Source of the DNA: Nitrosomonas sp. | GTDB lineage: Bacteria > Pseudomonadota > Gammaproteobacteria > Burkholderiales > Nitrosomonadaceae | Reading direction: 5' to 3' | Assembly: GCF_022842015.1 (NCBI RefSeq) | Contig: NZ_JALHQJ010000021.1 | Coordinates: 1-41,180 of the forward strand | Length of the DNA stretch: 41,180 nt | Shown: positions 21,671 to 33,600 of the stretch, piece by piece | Layout of the letters: every line of letters begins with the position of its first letter | How positions within the stretch are numbered: position 1 is the first letter of the stretch | Notes under the pieces: generated by a model | Told to the model about the DNA's origin: nothing | The model's database searches: none | Seen by the model: the letters and a program-made list of their open reading frames with translations, nothing else | Program-made: the position numbers and the translations under genes

Positions 21671-23215
21671 TCACTTCTTTGCTCTTGCTGACTTGTTTTG
21701 GGAAGTCCACTGATTGAGCAACAATCGCGCCGAACCGATAACTTCCGATGCAACCATTCCCAGCGGTCCATAATTTTGCTGTAATAGATGATCTGCTGCA
21801 GCGCCATGTAAGTAGACAGCAAGTAATAGCGCCTGATCAGGATTTAAACCTTGTGCGATCAATGCGCCAATAAATCCGGCTAATACATCGCCAGTGCCGG
21901 CGGTACTCAACCCAGGATTGCCACTAGTGTTCAGATAACGCTTTCCATCCGGGAAACAACAAATGCTGCCAGCGCCTTTCAACACGGTATAACAATTGAA
22001 GTGTCGTGAGATTTGCTCCGCGGCATGCATGCGATCGTTTTGCACGGTCGCAGTATCGGTATTCAAAAGTCGCGCAGCCTCGGCAGGATGTGGGGTCAGA
22101 ATACTAAAAGCGCTGCGCTGACTGAGTTTTCTGGCTAATTGTTGATGCTGTGCAATCAAGTTGAGCGCATCGGCATCTATCACTAGTACTTGTTCACTCT
22201 TTAATGCTTGTTCCAGCCACGACAAGGCTTCCTTGGATTGTCCCAAGCCGGGGCCAATGACTAGGCAATTTAAGTGTTCCAGCACGAATAGTTCGGAGGG
22301 GTAGCGTAACATCAATTCCGGTTGTGAGAGATCGACCGGTGGTGCGTTCTCTGCCAGTAAGCCGAGATAGACGCGCCCTGCGCCCAGATGCAAGGCTGCC
22401 CTGCCTGCCAACAGTGCGGCGCCTATCATGCCGGTAGAGCCACCGAGAATCGCCACGTTACCGTATGACCCTTTATGGCTGTTGATTGTGCGGGGTGGCG
22501 GCAGAAATGATTGTGCAAGGTTATGATTTAACAGCCAGATATGCGGATCGGGTGGTGAAATTGGCTGGATATTCAGATCGCGTAACATAACTGTGCCGCA
22601 GCATTCTGGCCCAAAGTTGGTGAACAGGCCGGGTTTTAGCCCAATAAATGTTACAGTAATGCTGGCGCGGATTGCTGTACCATAAATGCAGCCGTCATCG
22701 CTGCCGAGACCGGAGGGAATATCCAGCGATACAATGGGAACATTCATACGATTGACGGTATCCACCCATTCACGATACTTGCCTTCGATGGGTCGGCTTC
22801 GAGTACGATCCAGACCGATACCGAACAGGCCGTCAATCACTACATCCCAGTTTGGATCGCTATCGGGTACTTCAGTGAGAATTTCACCACCAGTATCGAT
22901 CCAGGCTTGCATAGCTTGTTTAGCATCTGGTGGAACGCGATTGCGGTCGCCGTTGAAAACCACAGTAACCACATTCCCCCATTCTTTCAAATAGCGCGCC
23001 ACAACGAAAGCATCGCCGCCGTTATTGCCCGGACCGGCAAGCACCAATGCATGTTGCCCGGGTTTTTTGTGCAATCGATCGCGGACGATTTGTGCGGCGG
23101 CTAGGCCTGCTTTTTCCATTAACCGGGGGGGTTCGGGTAGCAGGGTGGCCAGATGTTCTATTTCGCGTATCTCTGCGGTAAGCCAAATCCGATCAGAAGT
23201 CATCATATTTCTCAT
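21671..23215 (-). CDS. nnr: Bifunctional NAD(P)H-hydrate epimerase / dehydratase
   Basis: A 514-residue fusion protein that repairs hydrated NADH and NADPH. The N-terminal YjeF_N epimerase domain (about 1-215) shows ALVLAGPGNNGGDAFVVARY and DGLFGIGLDR. The C-terminal carbohydrate-kinase-like dehydratase domain shows GSYGNVAILGGSTGMIGAAL and, near the end, NPGLSTAGTGDVLAGFIGAL with its conserved Asp. It acts in the cytoplasm. The start is uncertain: GTG 23221, ATG 23215, 23206 and 23203 are all in frame without a clear ribosome binding site. It is divergent from purL, with a 77-base gap. Its stop codon lies only 7 bases from the IS66 right end. Confidence 0.93.
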   Translation of the reverse strand: MRNMMTSDRIWLTAEIREIEHLATLLPEPPRLMEKAGLAAAQIVRDRLHKKPGQHALVLAGPGNNGGDAFVVARYLKEWGNVVTVVFNGDRNRVPPDAKQAMQAWIDTGGEILTEVPDSDPNWDVVIDGLFGIGLDRTRSRPIEGKYREWVDTVNRMNVPIVSLDIPSGLGSDDGCIYGTAIRASITVTFIGLKPGLFTNFGPECCGTVMLRDLNIQPISPPDPHIWLLNHNLAQSFLPPPRTINSHKGSYGNVAILGGSTGMIGAALLAGRAALHLGAGRVYLGLLAENAPPVDLSQPELMLRYPSELFVLEHLNCLVIGPGLGQSKEALSWLEQALKSEQVLVIDADALNLIAQHQQLARKLSQRSAFSILTPHPAEAARLLNTDTATVQNDRMHAAEQISRHFNCYTVLKGAGSICCFPDGKRYLNTSGNPGLSTAGTGDVLAGFIGALIAQGLNPDQALLLAVYLHGAAADHLLQQNYGPLGMVASEVIGSARLLLNQWTSQNKSARAKK

Positions 23216-23292
23216 ACTCACGGGATGATCAGCGATAAGTACATCTTCTCGTGTAAAATTGCAATCTTTAAATAATTGCTTTATTTCCTCTG

Positions 23293-26200
23293 ATGCTCCA
23301 ATTTTGTGGTGGACGTGCTCTTTCTCCGTTTCGTCTGGAGAAATTACTCAATCAAATTAGAACCCTCAATCTACCAGTAACAGTCATTCATACAGAATAT
23401 TGGCATTTTTGTTCGGTGACGCGTAATTTGCCCGTTGATGAACTGAATGTGCTGAGAAAAATACTTAACCACAAACAAGAGCAGGAAAAGGAAGACCATT
23501 CAGGCGAGTTTCTTTTGGTTTTGCCGCGCCCAGGCACAATTTCACCGTGGTCTACAAAAGCTACGGATATTGCCCAGCATTGCGGTTTAACTGCTGTTGA
23601 ACGTATTGAGCGCGGGATTGCGTATTACATCCAATGCAGCGCACAACTTTCGATTGATGACAAATTTCGTCTCGTGTCTTTGCTGCATGACCGCATGACC
23701 GAAGCTGCGTTTGCTTCATTTGATGATGCCGCCAAACTATTCCAGCATTTCCCGCCGCTGTCGCTCATCACGATTGATGTGATGCACGGTGGTATTGAGG
23801 CTTTATTTCAGGCAAATAAAAATATGGGACTGGCCTTGTCATTGGATGAGATTGAGTACTTGTTGAATCATTTTCAGCACATGCAGCGCAATCCGACCGA
23901 TGTCGAATTGATGATGTTCGCGCAGGCTAACTCCGAGCATTGTCGCCATAAAATATTCAACGCAGACTGGATTGTTGATGGCAAGGCTCAGGATAAATCG
24001 CTGTTTGCCATGATACGGAACACGCATCAAAGTCATCCGCAGGGCACGCTGGTGGCATATGCCGACAATGCCAGCGTCATTGAGGGGGCGGAAATCAAGC
24101 GTTTTTATCCGGATAATCAGCGAGCATATGGTTACGTCGAGGAAAAAACGCATGTGTTGATGAAAGTAGAAACGCACAATCATCCGACTGCGATTTCACC
24201 GTTTCCAGGTGCTGCAACGGGTGTCGGTGGTGAAATTCGCGATGAAGGCGCAACGGGTCGGGGTGCAAAACCAAAAGCCGGATTGTGCGGTTTCTCGGTA
24301 TCTAATCTGAATATTCCAGAGTTTGTGCAACCGTGGGAGTACGATGGAACCGATAATCTATCAATCTATGGCAAGCCCGGACGCATTGCATCAGCGTTAC
24401 AGATTATGCTGGAAGGTCCGATTGGCGGGGCGGCATTCAACAATGAATTCGGGCGCCCCAATTTAGCGGGTTATTTTCGCACTTTTGAAGAGCGCTTGGG
24501 CGGAGAAATGCGTGGTTATCACAAGCCAATCATGCTGGCGGGTGGCATCGGCCAGATTTCAGATTTGCATGTGCGTAAGGAAAAATTCCCTGCAGGCTCT
24601 TTGCTGATTCAGCTGGGTGGGCCGGGTATGCTGATCGGTCTGGGTGGTGGCGCGGCTTCCAGTATGGATACCGGTAGCAATACCGAAGCATTGGACTTTG
24701 ATTCGGTGCAGCGCGGTAACCCGGAAATGCAACGGCGTGCACAAGAAGTTATTGATCGTTGCTGGCAACTACAGCGAAGCGGTATTGAGAATCCGATTTT
24801 ATTTATTCATGACGTGGGTGCGGGGGGCTTATCCAATGCGTTTCCAGAATTGGTGCATGACTCTGGCCGCGGCGGGCGTTTTAATTTGCGCGATGTTCCT
24901 TCCGAAGAAACCAGTTTGTCACCGATGCAGATTTGGAGCAACGAGGCGCAGGAGCGATACGTTCTGGCGATCAAACCGGAATCTCTGGCATTGTTCCAAA
25001 GCATTTGCGAGCGCGAACGTTGCCCGTACGCCGTAGTGGGTGAAGCTACAAACGATGAACAGCTGGTGGTAACCGATGCAAGATCCCACATAGCGCCGGT
25101 TGATATGCCATTGCCAGTGCTATTTGGCAAGCCCCCAAAAATGACGCGCGACGTTGCTCATACTATTCGGATGCTTCCGACACTTGATTGGCAGGGCGTG
25201 AATTTGACCGAAGCTGTCTATCGAGTGCTACGCTTGCCTGCGGTGGCCGATAAAACTTTTTTAATTACCATCGGAGATCGCAGTGTCGGTGGCCTATCGG
25301 CGCGTGATCAGATGGTTGGTCCATGGCAAATTCCAGTTGCCGACGTTGCGGTGACCAGCATGGGATATCAGACCTATTTGGGGGAGGCATTTGCCATTGG
25401 CGAACGTACGCCATTGGCTTTGATAGATTTCGAAGCAGCAGCGCGCATGGCGGTGGGTGAGGCGATTACTAATATCGCGGCGGCATCGATTGGCAACATC
25501 GGAAAGATTAAGTTATCGGCCAATTGGATGGCCGCAGCCGGACATACGGGCGAAGATGCCGGATTGTACGATGCAGTACATACCATTGGCATGGAGTTGT
25601 GTCCGCAACTGGGTATTAGCATACCGGTCGGAAAAGATTCGATGTCGATGAAAACCGCTTGGGAAGAATCGGGGTTGCGTAAGGAGGTTACGGCACCGTT
25701 GTCGCTGATTATCACTGCTTTTGCAACAGTGAAGGACGTACGCAAAACTCTGACACCACAATTACGTACCGATTGCGGCGATACGGAATTGATTCTGATT
25801 GATTTGGGGCAAGGCCAAAATCGACTCGGCGGTTCAGCATTGGCGCAGGTGTATAAACAAGTTGGCAATATTTCACCGAATATTGACGGCGAAGCCGAAG
25901 CACAACACTTACGAAACTTTTTCAATGCGATTCAGCAGCTCAACGAAATGGACAAGCTGCTCGCATACCACGATCGTTCCGATGGCGGCTTATTCGTGGC
26001 ATTATGTGAAATGGCATTTGCCGGGCATGCCGGTCTGACCGTGAATTTGGATCAATTGTGCTTTGATCCGCACAGCTGTGATATCGATGGATCGGAATTG
26101 CAACCTGAGCAATTGGGGGGGCGTTTCCTGGAACATCTTTTGGCGGTACTCTTCAACGAAGAGTTGGGAGCTGTGATTCAAATTGCAGTCGCGCAGCATC

Positions 26201-27276
26201 AGGAAGTGCTGCAGGTGTTAGCCGAAGCTGGATTGCGAGATGCTAGCTTTATCATCGGCCACTTGAATAAGACCGATGAAATTCGTTTGATGCGCAATAA
26301 TAAACCGGTGTTGGCGGAGAAACGGGTGGATTTGCAACGTGCCTGGTCGGAGACCACGCATCAGATGCAAAAGCTGCGTGATAATCCAACCTGTGCGCAA
26401 CAGGAGTACGACCGGATTCTTGATGTGGATGACCCAGGACTGCAGGTTACATTAAGTTATGCTGTTGATGACGATATCGCTGCGCCCTTCGTTCAAACGG
26501 GAGTGCGTCCGCGTATGGCGATATTGCGTGAACAAGGCGTGAATGGGCATGTAGAAATGGCGGTGGCTTTCGATCGTGCTGGTTTTGCCGCAGTCGACGT
26601 GCATATGAGCGATATCCTGTCAGGTCGATTGTCATTAAAAGATTTCACGGGATTGGCTGCATGCGGCGGATTTTCCTATGGTGATGTGCTGGGCGCGGGT
26701 GAAGGCTGGGCTAAATCAATTTTGTTCAATCCACGCGCACGCGAAGAATTCGAGGCATTTTTTCAGCGCAGCGATACATTTGCGTTGGGTGTATGCAACG
26801 GTTGTCAAATGATGAGTAATCTGCATGAAATCATACCGGGTACCGAGCATTGGCCGCGTTTCAAACGCAACCTTTCGGAGCAATTTGAGGCGCGCTTTGT
26901 CATGGTGGAGGTACAGCACAGTCCATCGTTATTTTTTGACGGCATGGCCGGAAGCCGGATGCCAATTACGGTAGCACATGGCGAAGGTAAGGTGGAGTTT
27001 TCCGGTCAATCTGATAATGTTGCATCATTGGTGACCCTGCGATTTGTGGATAACCACGGGCAAGTAACCGAGCAGTATCCTGATAATCCGAATGGATCGC
27101 CCCAGGGTATTACCGGATTGACTACGCCGGATGGACGTTTTAATGTGTTGATGCCGCATCCGGAGCGAGTGTTCAGAGTGACACAGCATTCCTGGTATCC
27201 TGATATCCGCTCTGGTCGGGTAGAGGATGGGCCTTGGATGCGTTTGTTTCGAAATGCACGTAAATGGGTTGGATGA
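23293..27276 (+). CDS. purL: Phosphoribosylformylglycinamidine synthase
   Basis: A 1327-residue enzyme of purine synthesis that makes FGAM from FGAR, glutamine and ATP. It is the large single-chain type. An N-terminal PurS-like region precedes the ATP-binding domains ([60 protein letters not shown]), and a C-terminal class I glutaminase domain has nucleophile C1168 in [10 protein letters not shown] and the His/Glu pair in MPHPERVFR. Length is normal. ATG at 23293 has only a weak upstream site. ChaN-like and peptidase genes follow on the same strand after 41 bases, so they may be co-transcribed. Confidence 0.97.
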   Translation: MLQFCGGRALSPFRLEKLLNQIRTLNLPVTVIHTEYWHFCSVTRNLPVDELNVLRKILNHKQEQEKEDHSGEFLLVLPRPGTISPWSTKATDIAQHCGLTAVERIERGIAYYIQCSAQLSIDDKFRLVSLLHDRMTEAAFASFDDAAKLFQHFPPLSLITIDVMHGGIEALFQANKNMGLALSLDEIEYLLNHFQHMQRNPTDVELMMFAQANSEHCRHKIFNADWIVDGKAQDKSLFAMIRNTHQSHPQGTLVAYADNASVIEGAEIKRFYPDNQRAYGYVEEKTHVLMKVETHNHPTAISPFPGAATGVGGEIRDEGATGRGAKPKAGLCGFSVSNLNIPEFVQPWEYDGTDNLSIYGKPGRIASALQIMLEGPIGGAAFNNEFGRPNLAGYFRTFEERLGGEMRGYHKPIMLAGGIGQISDLHVRKEKFPAGSLLIQLGGPGMLIGLGGGAASSMDTGSNTEALDFDSVQRGNPEMQRRAQEVIDRCWQLQRSGIENPILFIHDVGAGGLSNAFPELVHDSGRGGRFNLRDVPSEETSLSPMQIWSNEAQERYVLAIKPESLALFQSICERERCPYAVVGEATNDEQLVVTDARSHIAPVDMPLPVLFGKPPKMTRDVAHTIRMLPTLDWQGVNLTEAVYRVLRLPAVADKTFLITIGDRSVGGLSARDQMVGPWQIPVADVAVTSMGYQTYLGEAFAIGERTPLALIDFEAAARMAVGEAITNIAAASIGNIGKIKLSANWMAAAGHTGEDAGLYDAVHTIGMELCPQLGISIPVGKDSMSMKTAWEESGLRKEVTAPLSLIITAFATVKDVRKTLTPQLRTDCGDTELILIDLGQGQNRLGGSALAQVYKQVGNISPNIDGEAEAQHLRNFFNAIQQLNEMDKLLAYHDRSDGGLFVALCEMAFAGHAGLTVNLDQLCFDPHSCDIDGSELQPEQLGGRFLEHLLAVLFNEELGAVIQIAVAQHQEVLQVLAEAGLRDASFIIGHLNKTDEIRLMRNNKPVLAEKRVDLQRAWSETTHQMQKLRDNPTCAQQEYDRILDVDDPGLQVTLSYAVDDDIAAPFVQTGVRPRMAILREQGVNGHVEMAVAFDRAGFAAVDVHMSDILSGRLSLKDFTGLAACGGFSYGDVLGAGEGWAKSILFNPRAREEFEAFFQRSDTFALGVCNGCQMMSNLHEIIPGTEHWPRFKRNLSEQFEARFVMVEVQHSPSLFFDGMAGSRMPITVAHGEGKVEFSGQSDNVASLVTLRFVDNHGQVTEQYPDNPNGSPQGITGLTTPDGRFNVLMPHPERVFRVTQHSWYPDIRSGRVEDGPWMRLFRNARKWVG

Positions 27277-27317
27277 CCCTCTGATTTTATGAATCTGTTA
27301 ACAGGATAATCAAAAAA

Positions 27318-28550
27318 ATGACAAATTTTAATGTAAACCGCTGTAGCAGAATTATTAGCGTGATCGTTTTGCTGCTGAGTCTATGCGTAAATGCCGCATT
27401 GGCAAACGCCATTACTCCAGCAAAAAAACCGGTACCAAAAGATTGCGTGCCATTGGGGGATTGGGTAGTTCCAGGGTTGGGTAAAACCTCACAACAGAAA
27501 ATCATCGCACGTGCAGTCAAGGCTTCGGTGGTGCTGTTGGGGGAAACGCATGTCAATGCGGATCATCATCGTTGGCAGTTGCAAACATTGGTGGCTTTAC
27601 ACGCCGTGCGTCCAAATATGGTGATCGGATTCGAGATGTTTCCACGACGCGTGCAAGCAGCGTTGGATAAGTGGATTGCCGGCGAACTGGGTGAAAAGGA
27701 ATTCCTCCGTGCAGCTGAGTGGGACCGTGTTTGGAATACGGACGCCAATCTATATTTACCTCTGTTTCATTTTGCGCGGATGAATCGTATCCCAATGGTC
27801 GCATTGAATATTGAAACAAAATTGCGTCATCAAGTGGCAGAAAAGGGCTTTTATGGCGTTCCGCTGGAAGAACGAGAAGGGGTGACGCGTCCAGCGGAGC
27901 CAAGTCAGGCGTATATGGATTTTTTATTGCCAATTTACAAGCAACATGATCGCAAAGACAAGAAAACAGGAGAAATTACGCAAGATGACCCGGATTTTCG
28001 TCGTTTTATCGGTGGACAACAATTATGGGACCGCGCCATGGCCCAGATACTGCAGCAAGCCGCAACAGAATCCACCGACCCGGAAAAACCGCTGGTTGTG
28101 GGTGTTATGGGTGCGGGCCATGTGCTGCATGGTTTTGGGGTGACGCATCAACTACATGACCTGGGTATCCAGAATGTTATTGCATTGTTACCGTGGGATA
28201 GCAGTAAATCCTGTAAGCAGTTAGTTAAAGGTGTGGCCGATGCCGTTTTTGGCGTATTGCCGCATGTTTCTGAGTCTTTCAGGCCACAATTTCAGCGTTT
28301 GGGAATACGCTATGAAATGGGGCGGGGCGGGGCTGTGGTGCTACAAGTCGAAAAAAACAGTATTGCCGAAACCTCAGAATTCATGGCTTCAGATGTAATT
28401 CTGGAAATGGCTGGTGTGCCGATCAGAGCTACCGAAGATGTTATCAACGTTGTAAAACGGCAAGCGCCCGGAACCTGGTTGCCGATCAAGATCAAACGAG
28501 ATGGCATAGAAATGCTAGTCATTGCAAAATTTCCTGCTTTGAATCTTTAA
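27318..28550 (+). CDS. ChaN-like haem-binding protein with C-terminal PDZ domain
   Basis: A 410-residue exported protein. Signal peptide: about residues 1-30 (IISVIVLLLSLCVNAALANA). The main domain matches ChaN-type 'haem-binding uptake' proteins, with SVVLLGETHVNADHHRWQLQ, VIGFEMFPRRVQAALDKW and VVGVMGAGHVLHGFGV. Known members bind haem or iron at the membrane. Residues about 315-405 form a PDZ-like domain (GGAVVLQVEKNSIAETSEFM, DVILEMAGVPI). No lipobox is evident, so it is probably periplasmic. It starts 41 bases after purL, and the peptidase gene starts 18 bases after it ends. Confidence 0.8.
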   Translation: MTNFNVNRCSRIISVIVLLLSLCVNAALANAITPAKKPVPKDCVPLGDWVVPGLGKTSQQKIIARAVKASVVLLGETHVNADHHRWQLQTLVALHAVRPNMVIGFEMFPRRVQAALDKWIAGELGEKEFLRAAEWDRVWNTDANLYLPLFHFARMNRIPMVALNIETKLRHQVAEKGFYGVPLEEREGVTRPAEPSQAYMDFLLPIYKQHDRKDKKTGEITQDDPDFRRFIGGQQLWDRAMAQILQQAATESTDPEKPLVVGVMGAGHVLHGFGVTHQLHDLGIQNVIALLPWDSSKSCKQLVKGVADAVFGVLPHVSESFRPQFQRLGIRYEMGRGGAVVLQVEKNSIAETSEFMASDVILEMAGVPIRATEDVINVVKRQAPGTWLPIKIKRDGIEMLVIAKFPALNL

Positions 28551-28568
28551 TTATTTTTGTTTCAATCT

Positions 28569-30608
28569 ATGACAGTTGATAGTTTAATCAAAAGTTGCTT
28601 TTTATTTCTGTTTGCTTACTTTGTGTCAGGGCAGGTATTGTCGATGCCTGCACCGATGAAGTTTAATGATGTCGAGTACGATATCACGGTAAAAATTGAC
28701 CCTGTAAATCGTACCATCGCAGGGAAAAGCCTTATTACCGTGCACAATCCAAGAGAGTTGCAATTGATGCTGGGAGCAGGCTATGAAGTGACTCAAGCGG
28801 AGTTTAATGATGGGCCACTGGGCATTGGCCGTGAGCAAACCAATCAAATGCATATTTGGAACATTCCGGTTCATTTCAGGAATAAAATCCAGTTTCTGAT
28901 ACAGTGGAAAGGGACATTGGCTGCGCTGGATACTTCATTGGATCATCAGCAGACATTAGGAAGGCCAGTTGCGGTAAGTGGTGAATCCGGTTCATTCTTG
29001 CCGGATGGATCGAATTGGTATCCGCGCATAGTTGGGCATTTGGCGCGATATAAGATCAGCATCGAATTGCCGAGCGGTCAAAAAGGCCTGGTGGCAGGCC
29101 AATTGATGAAAGAAAGTGAATCGGAGCAAGGTTATTACGCTTCTTTTGAATTTTCTCATCCAGCCGAAGGGATTGATCTGATGGCAGGACCGTATGTGAT
29201 TGAAACACAGACACACCAGAGTATTAATCACAAGCCAATTCAATTACGCACCTATTTTCATCCTCAAGTTACTAATTTATCGAAGGATTATTTGGATGCG
29301 GTGAAGCGTTATTTGAATCTCTATGAATCCTGGATTGGTGAATACCCCTACACTGAATTCAGCGTGGTTTCGAGTCCTACGCCGACCGGATTTGGTATGC
29401 CTACATTGACTTATCTTGGCATTGATGTGTTGCGATTGCCGTTTATCCGCGATACTTCGCTCGGTCACGAAGTGTTGCACAATTGGTGGGGTAATGGGGT
29501 TTATCCAGATTACTCAAGTGGCAATTGGTCAGAAGGATTGACCACGTTTATGGCTGATTATACTTATAAAGAACAGGAAAGCAGCGAAGCTGCACATGAA
29601 ATGAGATTAGGGTGGGTACGTGACTTTGCCGCATTGCAACCAGGTCAGGATGCACCATTGACAGCATTTACTTCACGTACGCATGGCGCATCCAAAATTG
29701 TTGGCTATAACAAAGCTGCCATGTTTTTCTTTATGCTGCGGGATCAACTAGGTGACATGGTTTTTCAGCGCGGCATCCAGGGGATGTGGAAAGTGCAGCG
29801 CTTTAGAATTACTTCGTGGCAAGAGTTGCAGAAAATATTTGAGATGATTTCGGGACAGAATTTGCAACCATTTTTTTCTCAATGGTTAGAGCGTACCGGT
29901 GCGCCGGCTATTACGATCAATGAAGTAAAAAATATTGCGATAGATTCCGGTTATGAATTATCAATTACTTTGAAACAATCCGGGCCAGCGTATCAATTGC
30001 GCGTTCCAGTAGTAATTGAAAATTCACAGGGTACAACAACACACATACTTGATTTGCATCAAGAACAGCAGATTTTTACATTGAAATTAACAGATAAGCC
30101 GCTTTCGGTTTCGCTTGATCCGGATTTGCGCCTATTTCGCCAACTGGCGCCTGGTGAAGCACCACCGATCCTGCGTGAGGCGATGGTTAACGCCGCTACG
30201 CAGACAGTTTTATTATCCGCTAAAGCCGAGATTCGCAAAATTGCTGAAATTCTTGTGGAAAAATTGCAAGGCCGCAAACCACAAATTGCTGCACTGAGTG
30301 AACCACTTTCCACCGCACCTACGCTGGTTATCGGCCTGAAATCGGAAGTTGATGCCTGGCTTGCTGCTAACCAACTGCCCGCCAGACCGGATGAAATCAA
30401 CAACAAGGGTACTGCGCAAGTCTGGACCTTAGCTCGTGATGAAGCATCATCATTGGCTGTTATCTCCGCTCAAGATGCTGCATCACTCGAAGCCCTAATC
30501 CGACCGCTACCACATTACGGACGACAAAGTTTTCTTGCGTTTGATGGCCGACAAGTGATAGAGAAAGGTGTTTTGCCGATGCAGGTGCAAACGGTAGTAG
30601 TTGAATAA
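28569..30608 (+). CDS. M1-like zinc metallopeptidase, exported
   Basis: A 679-residue protein with an N-terminal hydrophobic export segment (CFLFLFAYFVSGQVLS), a beta-sheet N-domain (YDITVKIDPVNRTIAGKSLI) as in M1 aminopeptidases, and a gluzincin site H300-E-V-L-H304 (GHEVLHNWWGNGVYPDY) with the third ligand E322 in GNWSEGLTTFMADY. The spacing from the second His to this Glu is 17 residues, one less than in classical M1 enzymes. The catalytic-domain helices continue to about residue 450; the C-terminal part is beta-rich and then unlike M1. It is probably a periplasmic peptidase, with substrate unknown. ATG at 28569 lacks a clear ribosome binding site; TTG at 28557 is in frame. It forms a possible operon with the ChaN-like gene. 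Confidence 0.8.
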   Translation: MTVDSLIKSCFLFLFAYFVSGQVLSMPAPMKFNDVEYDITVKIDPVNRTIAGKSLITVHNPRELQLMLGAGYEVTQAEFNDGPLGIGREQTNQMHIWNIPVHFRNKIQFLIQWKGTLAALDTSLDHQQTLGRPVAVSGESGSFLPDGSNWYPRIVGHLARYKISIELPSGQKGLVAGQLMKESESEQGYYASFEFSHPAEGIDLMAGPYVIETQTHQSINHKPIQLRTYFHPQVTNLSKDYLDAVKRYLNLYESWIGEYPYTEFSVVSSPTPTGFGMPTLTYLGIDVLRLPFIRDTSLGHEVLHNWWGNGVYPDYSSGNWSEGLTTFMADYTYKEQESSEAAHEMRLGWVRDFAALQPGQDAPLTAFTSRTHGASKIVGYNKAAMFFFMLRDQLGDMVFQRGIQGMWKVQRFRITSWQELQKIFEMISGQNLQPFFSQWLERTGAPAITINEVKNIAIDSGYELSITLKQSGPAYQLRVPVVIENSQGTTTHILDLHQEQQIFTLKLTDKPLSVSLDPDLRLFRQLAPGEAPPILREAMVNAATQTVLLSAKAEIRKIAEILVEKLQGRKPQIAALSEPLSTAPTLVIGLKSEVDAWLAANQLPARPDEINNKGTAQVWTLARDEASSLAVISAQDAASLEALIRPLPHYGRQSFLAFDGRQVIEKGVLPMQVQTVVVE

Positions 30609-30620
30609 TAAGTAAGATTT

Positions 30621-33600
30621 TCACGCAACTGGGGGAGATAGTTTCTCGGGCTGAGCTGGCGGTACTTTATCAGTTTTATCGTCAAACCATCGATACAGCA
30701 TCGGCATGACCACCATGGTCATCATGGTTGCTGTGGTTAATCCGCATATGACCACGATAGCCAAGGGTTTTTGTACTTCAGAACCCAGTCCTGTGGCTGC
30801 CAGAAACGGAGCTAAGCCTAGCACGGTAGTCGCTGCCGTCATCATGACAGGCCGGAAGCGCTGCGTGCATGCTTTTCTGACTGCTTCTTCTACACTTAAG
30901 CCTTTATCTCGCAATTCACGCACGAAAGAAATAAGTACCACACCATTCAGAATCGATGTTCCCCACACGGCAATAAAACCTACTGATGCCGGCACCGATA
31001 GATATTGACCAGTAACAAAAAGCCCGACAACACCGCCGACAGATGCGAATGGTAATACCAGATAAATCAGAACGGCTAGCTTGACTGAATTGAATAACAT
31101 GAATAACAAGAAGAAGATCGCTGCCAGGGTCACTGGTACGATTACGGAGAGGGTTGCCATCGCCCGTTGCATGTTTTCAAATTGCCCACCCCAGACAAAA
31201 TAATAGCCCGTAGGGAGTTTGATTTCTTGCGCGGCACGTGTCTGCAATTCTTCCACAAACCCTCCCATATCGCGCCCATGCACATTAACACCAATCACAA
31301 CACGGCGCTTGGCGAATTCACGCGAGATAATCGCTGGACCATCAATTACTTTTATGTCTGCCACAGCACTCAGTGGTACTAACATACCGCCTTGCGCCGT
31401 TTTACCTTGTGCTGCTGTATTTGCCGGTCTTAATAAGAGATCCTTGATGGCTTCCACATCATGGCGAAATTCCTCTGGAAATCTTAACAGCAGTGTGAAT
31501 CGACGTTCACCTTCAAAAACTTGAGTAACGGCCTTGCCACCGATTGCTGTGGAAATCAGTTCGTTGACGTCTGAAACATTGATGCCATGCCGTGCAATGG
31601 CACGGCGATCAATATTGATCGTCAGCTCTTGCTGCCCTGATAAGCGTTCGATCCGGATATCTCTGGCACCCGCTGTGGATTTGACAAGACGAGCCATTTG
31701 TTCAGAAAGCTTGCGCAATTGTTCCAAGTCGTCACCAAATATCTTGATCGCCACCTGTGAGCGGACACCGGTTACCATTTCATCCACGCGTTGTGCAATC
31801 GGTTGCGATAGCACGATATTCACACCGGGCAGTACTTCTAATGCCTTGCGGATATCTTCCTCGATTTCATGCTGGGTTCGGCCTGATCCTTCTAAATCCA
31901 GGTCAGCAATCGGATCGGACTCATTTTGCGATGCGGGATCCGCGGGTGTATCACCGCGACCCAATTTAGACACTACACTTTTAACCCCTGGTATCGCGAC
32001 AATTAACTGCATTGCTTCGGTTTCAAGCTTGATAGCTTCATCCAAGGAAATGGAAGGTGCGCGGATAATTACCGGTGTAATTGCGCCTTCCTTCATAATC
32101 GGGATGAAAGCTGTACCTAGGAAAGGAAACAATGCAATGGCAAATATTAATGAACTGATTGCAACAATCATGGTTTTTTTCTGGTTGTTCATGGCCAGAT
32201 TAAAAATTCGCAGATAGCCACCTTTCAGGAAAGCAACAATTTTTGTTTCCTCTTCGCCTCCACCTTGTAGAAGATAATCGCTCAATACGGGTGATAATAG
32301 CAACGACACAAAGAGGGAGACCAGCAGTGCGATGGCAATTGTAACTGCCAATGGACTGAAAGTTTTTCCTTCCATGCCTTCAAGCGTCATCAATGGCAGG
32401 AAAACCAAGATCGTGACAAACACGCCAAAAATGACCGGTGTGCCGACTTCAGCAACCGCATTTACAATGACATCAAACTTGGATTGACCTGTGTTTTTTG
32501 CTTCGCCCAAGCGCTGATAAATGTTTTCAACGACGACCACGGTGGGATCAACCATCATTCCTAATGCAATGGTTAATCCACCTAATGACATCAGGTTGGC
32601 TGGCATGCCGTAGTAATTCATCACCATGAAGGTGATCAGTGGGGTGATAATCAAAGTAAAACAAACAACGAAGCTGGTACGAACGGTGCCCAGAAAAATC
32701 GATAGCACTACGATGACCAGAATCAGAGATTGCATTAGAGTGATTTGTACCGTGGATAAAGCGCCATCCACCAGATCGGTGCGATCATAAAACGGCACGA
32801 TCTGCAAACCATCTGGCAATAATCCGCGCTCGTTGATTTCAGCGACTTTTTCCTTAATCCTGCCAACAATCTCCTTGGCATTACCGCCACGCAGCATCAT
32901 CACAATTCCTGCAACAGATTCGGTATAGCCATTCTTGATACTGGCACCCTGACGGACTTCACCGCCAAAAGTAACTTCAGCCACATCACGTACATAAATC
33001 GGAACGCCATCCATTTCTCTGAGCACAATGTTGCGAATGTCGTCCAGCGTAGCAATCAGACCCACACCGCGGATCAAGTATTGCTCATAGTGCAATGCCA
33101 GTATATTTCCACTGGCATTGGAATTATTACTGGCCAATGCACGATCTACATCCGTCAGTGTCAGATTATAATGCCGCAGCTTGTTGGGACTGGCATAGAC
33201 CTGATATTCCTTAACGTGCCCGCCCATCGAGTTAATTTCTGCTACACCACGAATTGATCGTAACAATGGACGGACTACCCAATCTTGAATAGTGCGGCGT
33301 TCGGTAAGTTCTTCAGCGGTTAGAGCGCGTGTACCGTCGTCCGGGTGCTCAATGGTATATTGATAAACCTCGCCTAATCCGGTAGAAACCGGCCCAAGTA
33401 CTGGTGTAATGCCGGGTATTAAGCGAGGTGTGACATCAATGATGCGCTCCATGACTAGCTGACGTGCAAAAAATACATCTGTCTGATCTGTGAAAACTAA
33501 GGTAATCAGCGATAGTCCGCTTTTGTTCAATGAGCGCATTTCGACCAAACCAGGCAGACCAGTCATGGCAATCTCAACTGGCACCGTGACTAACCGTTCC

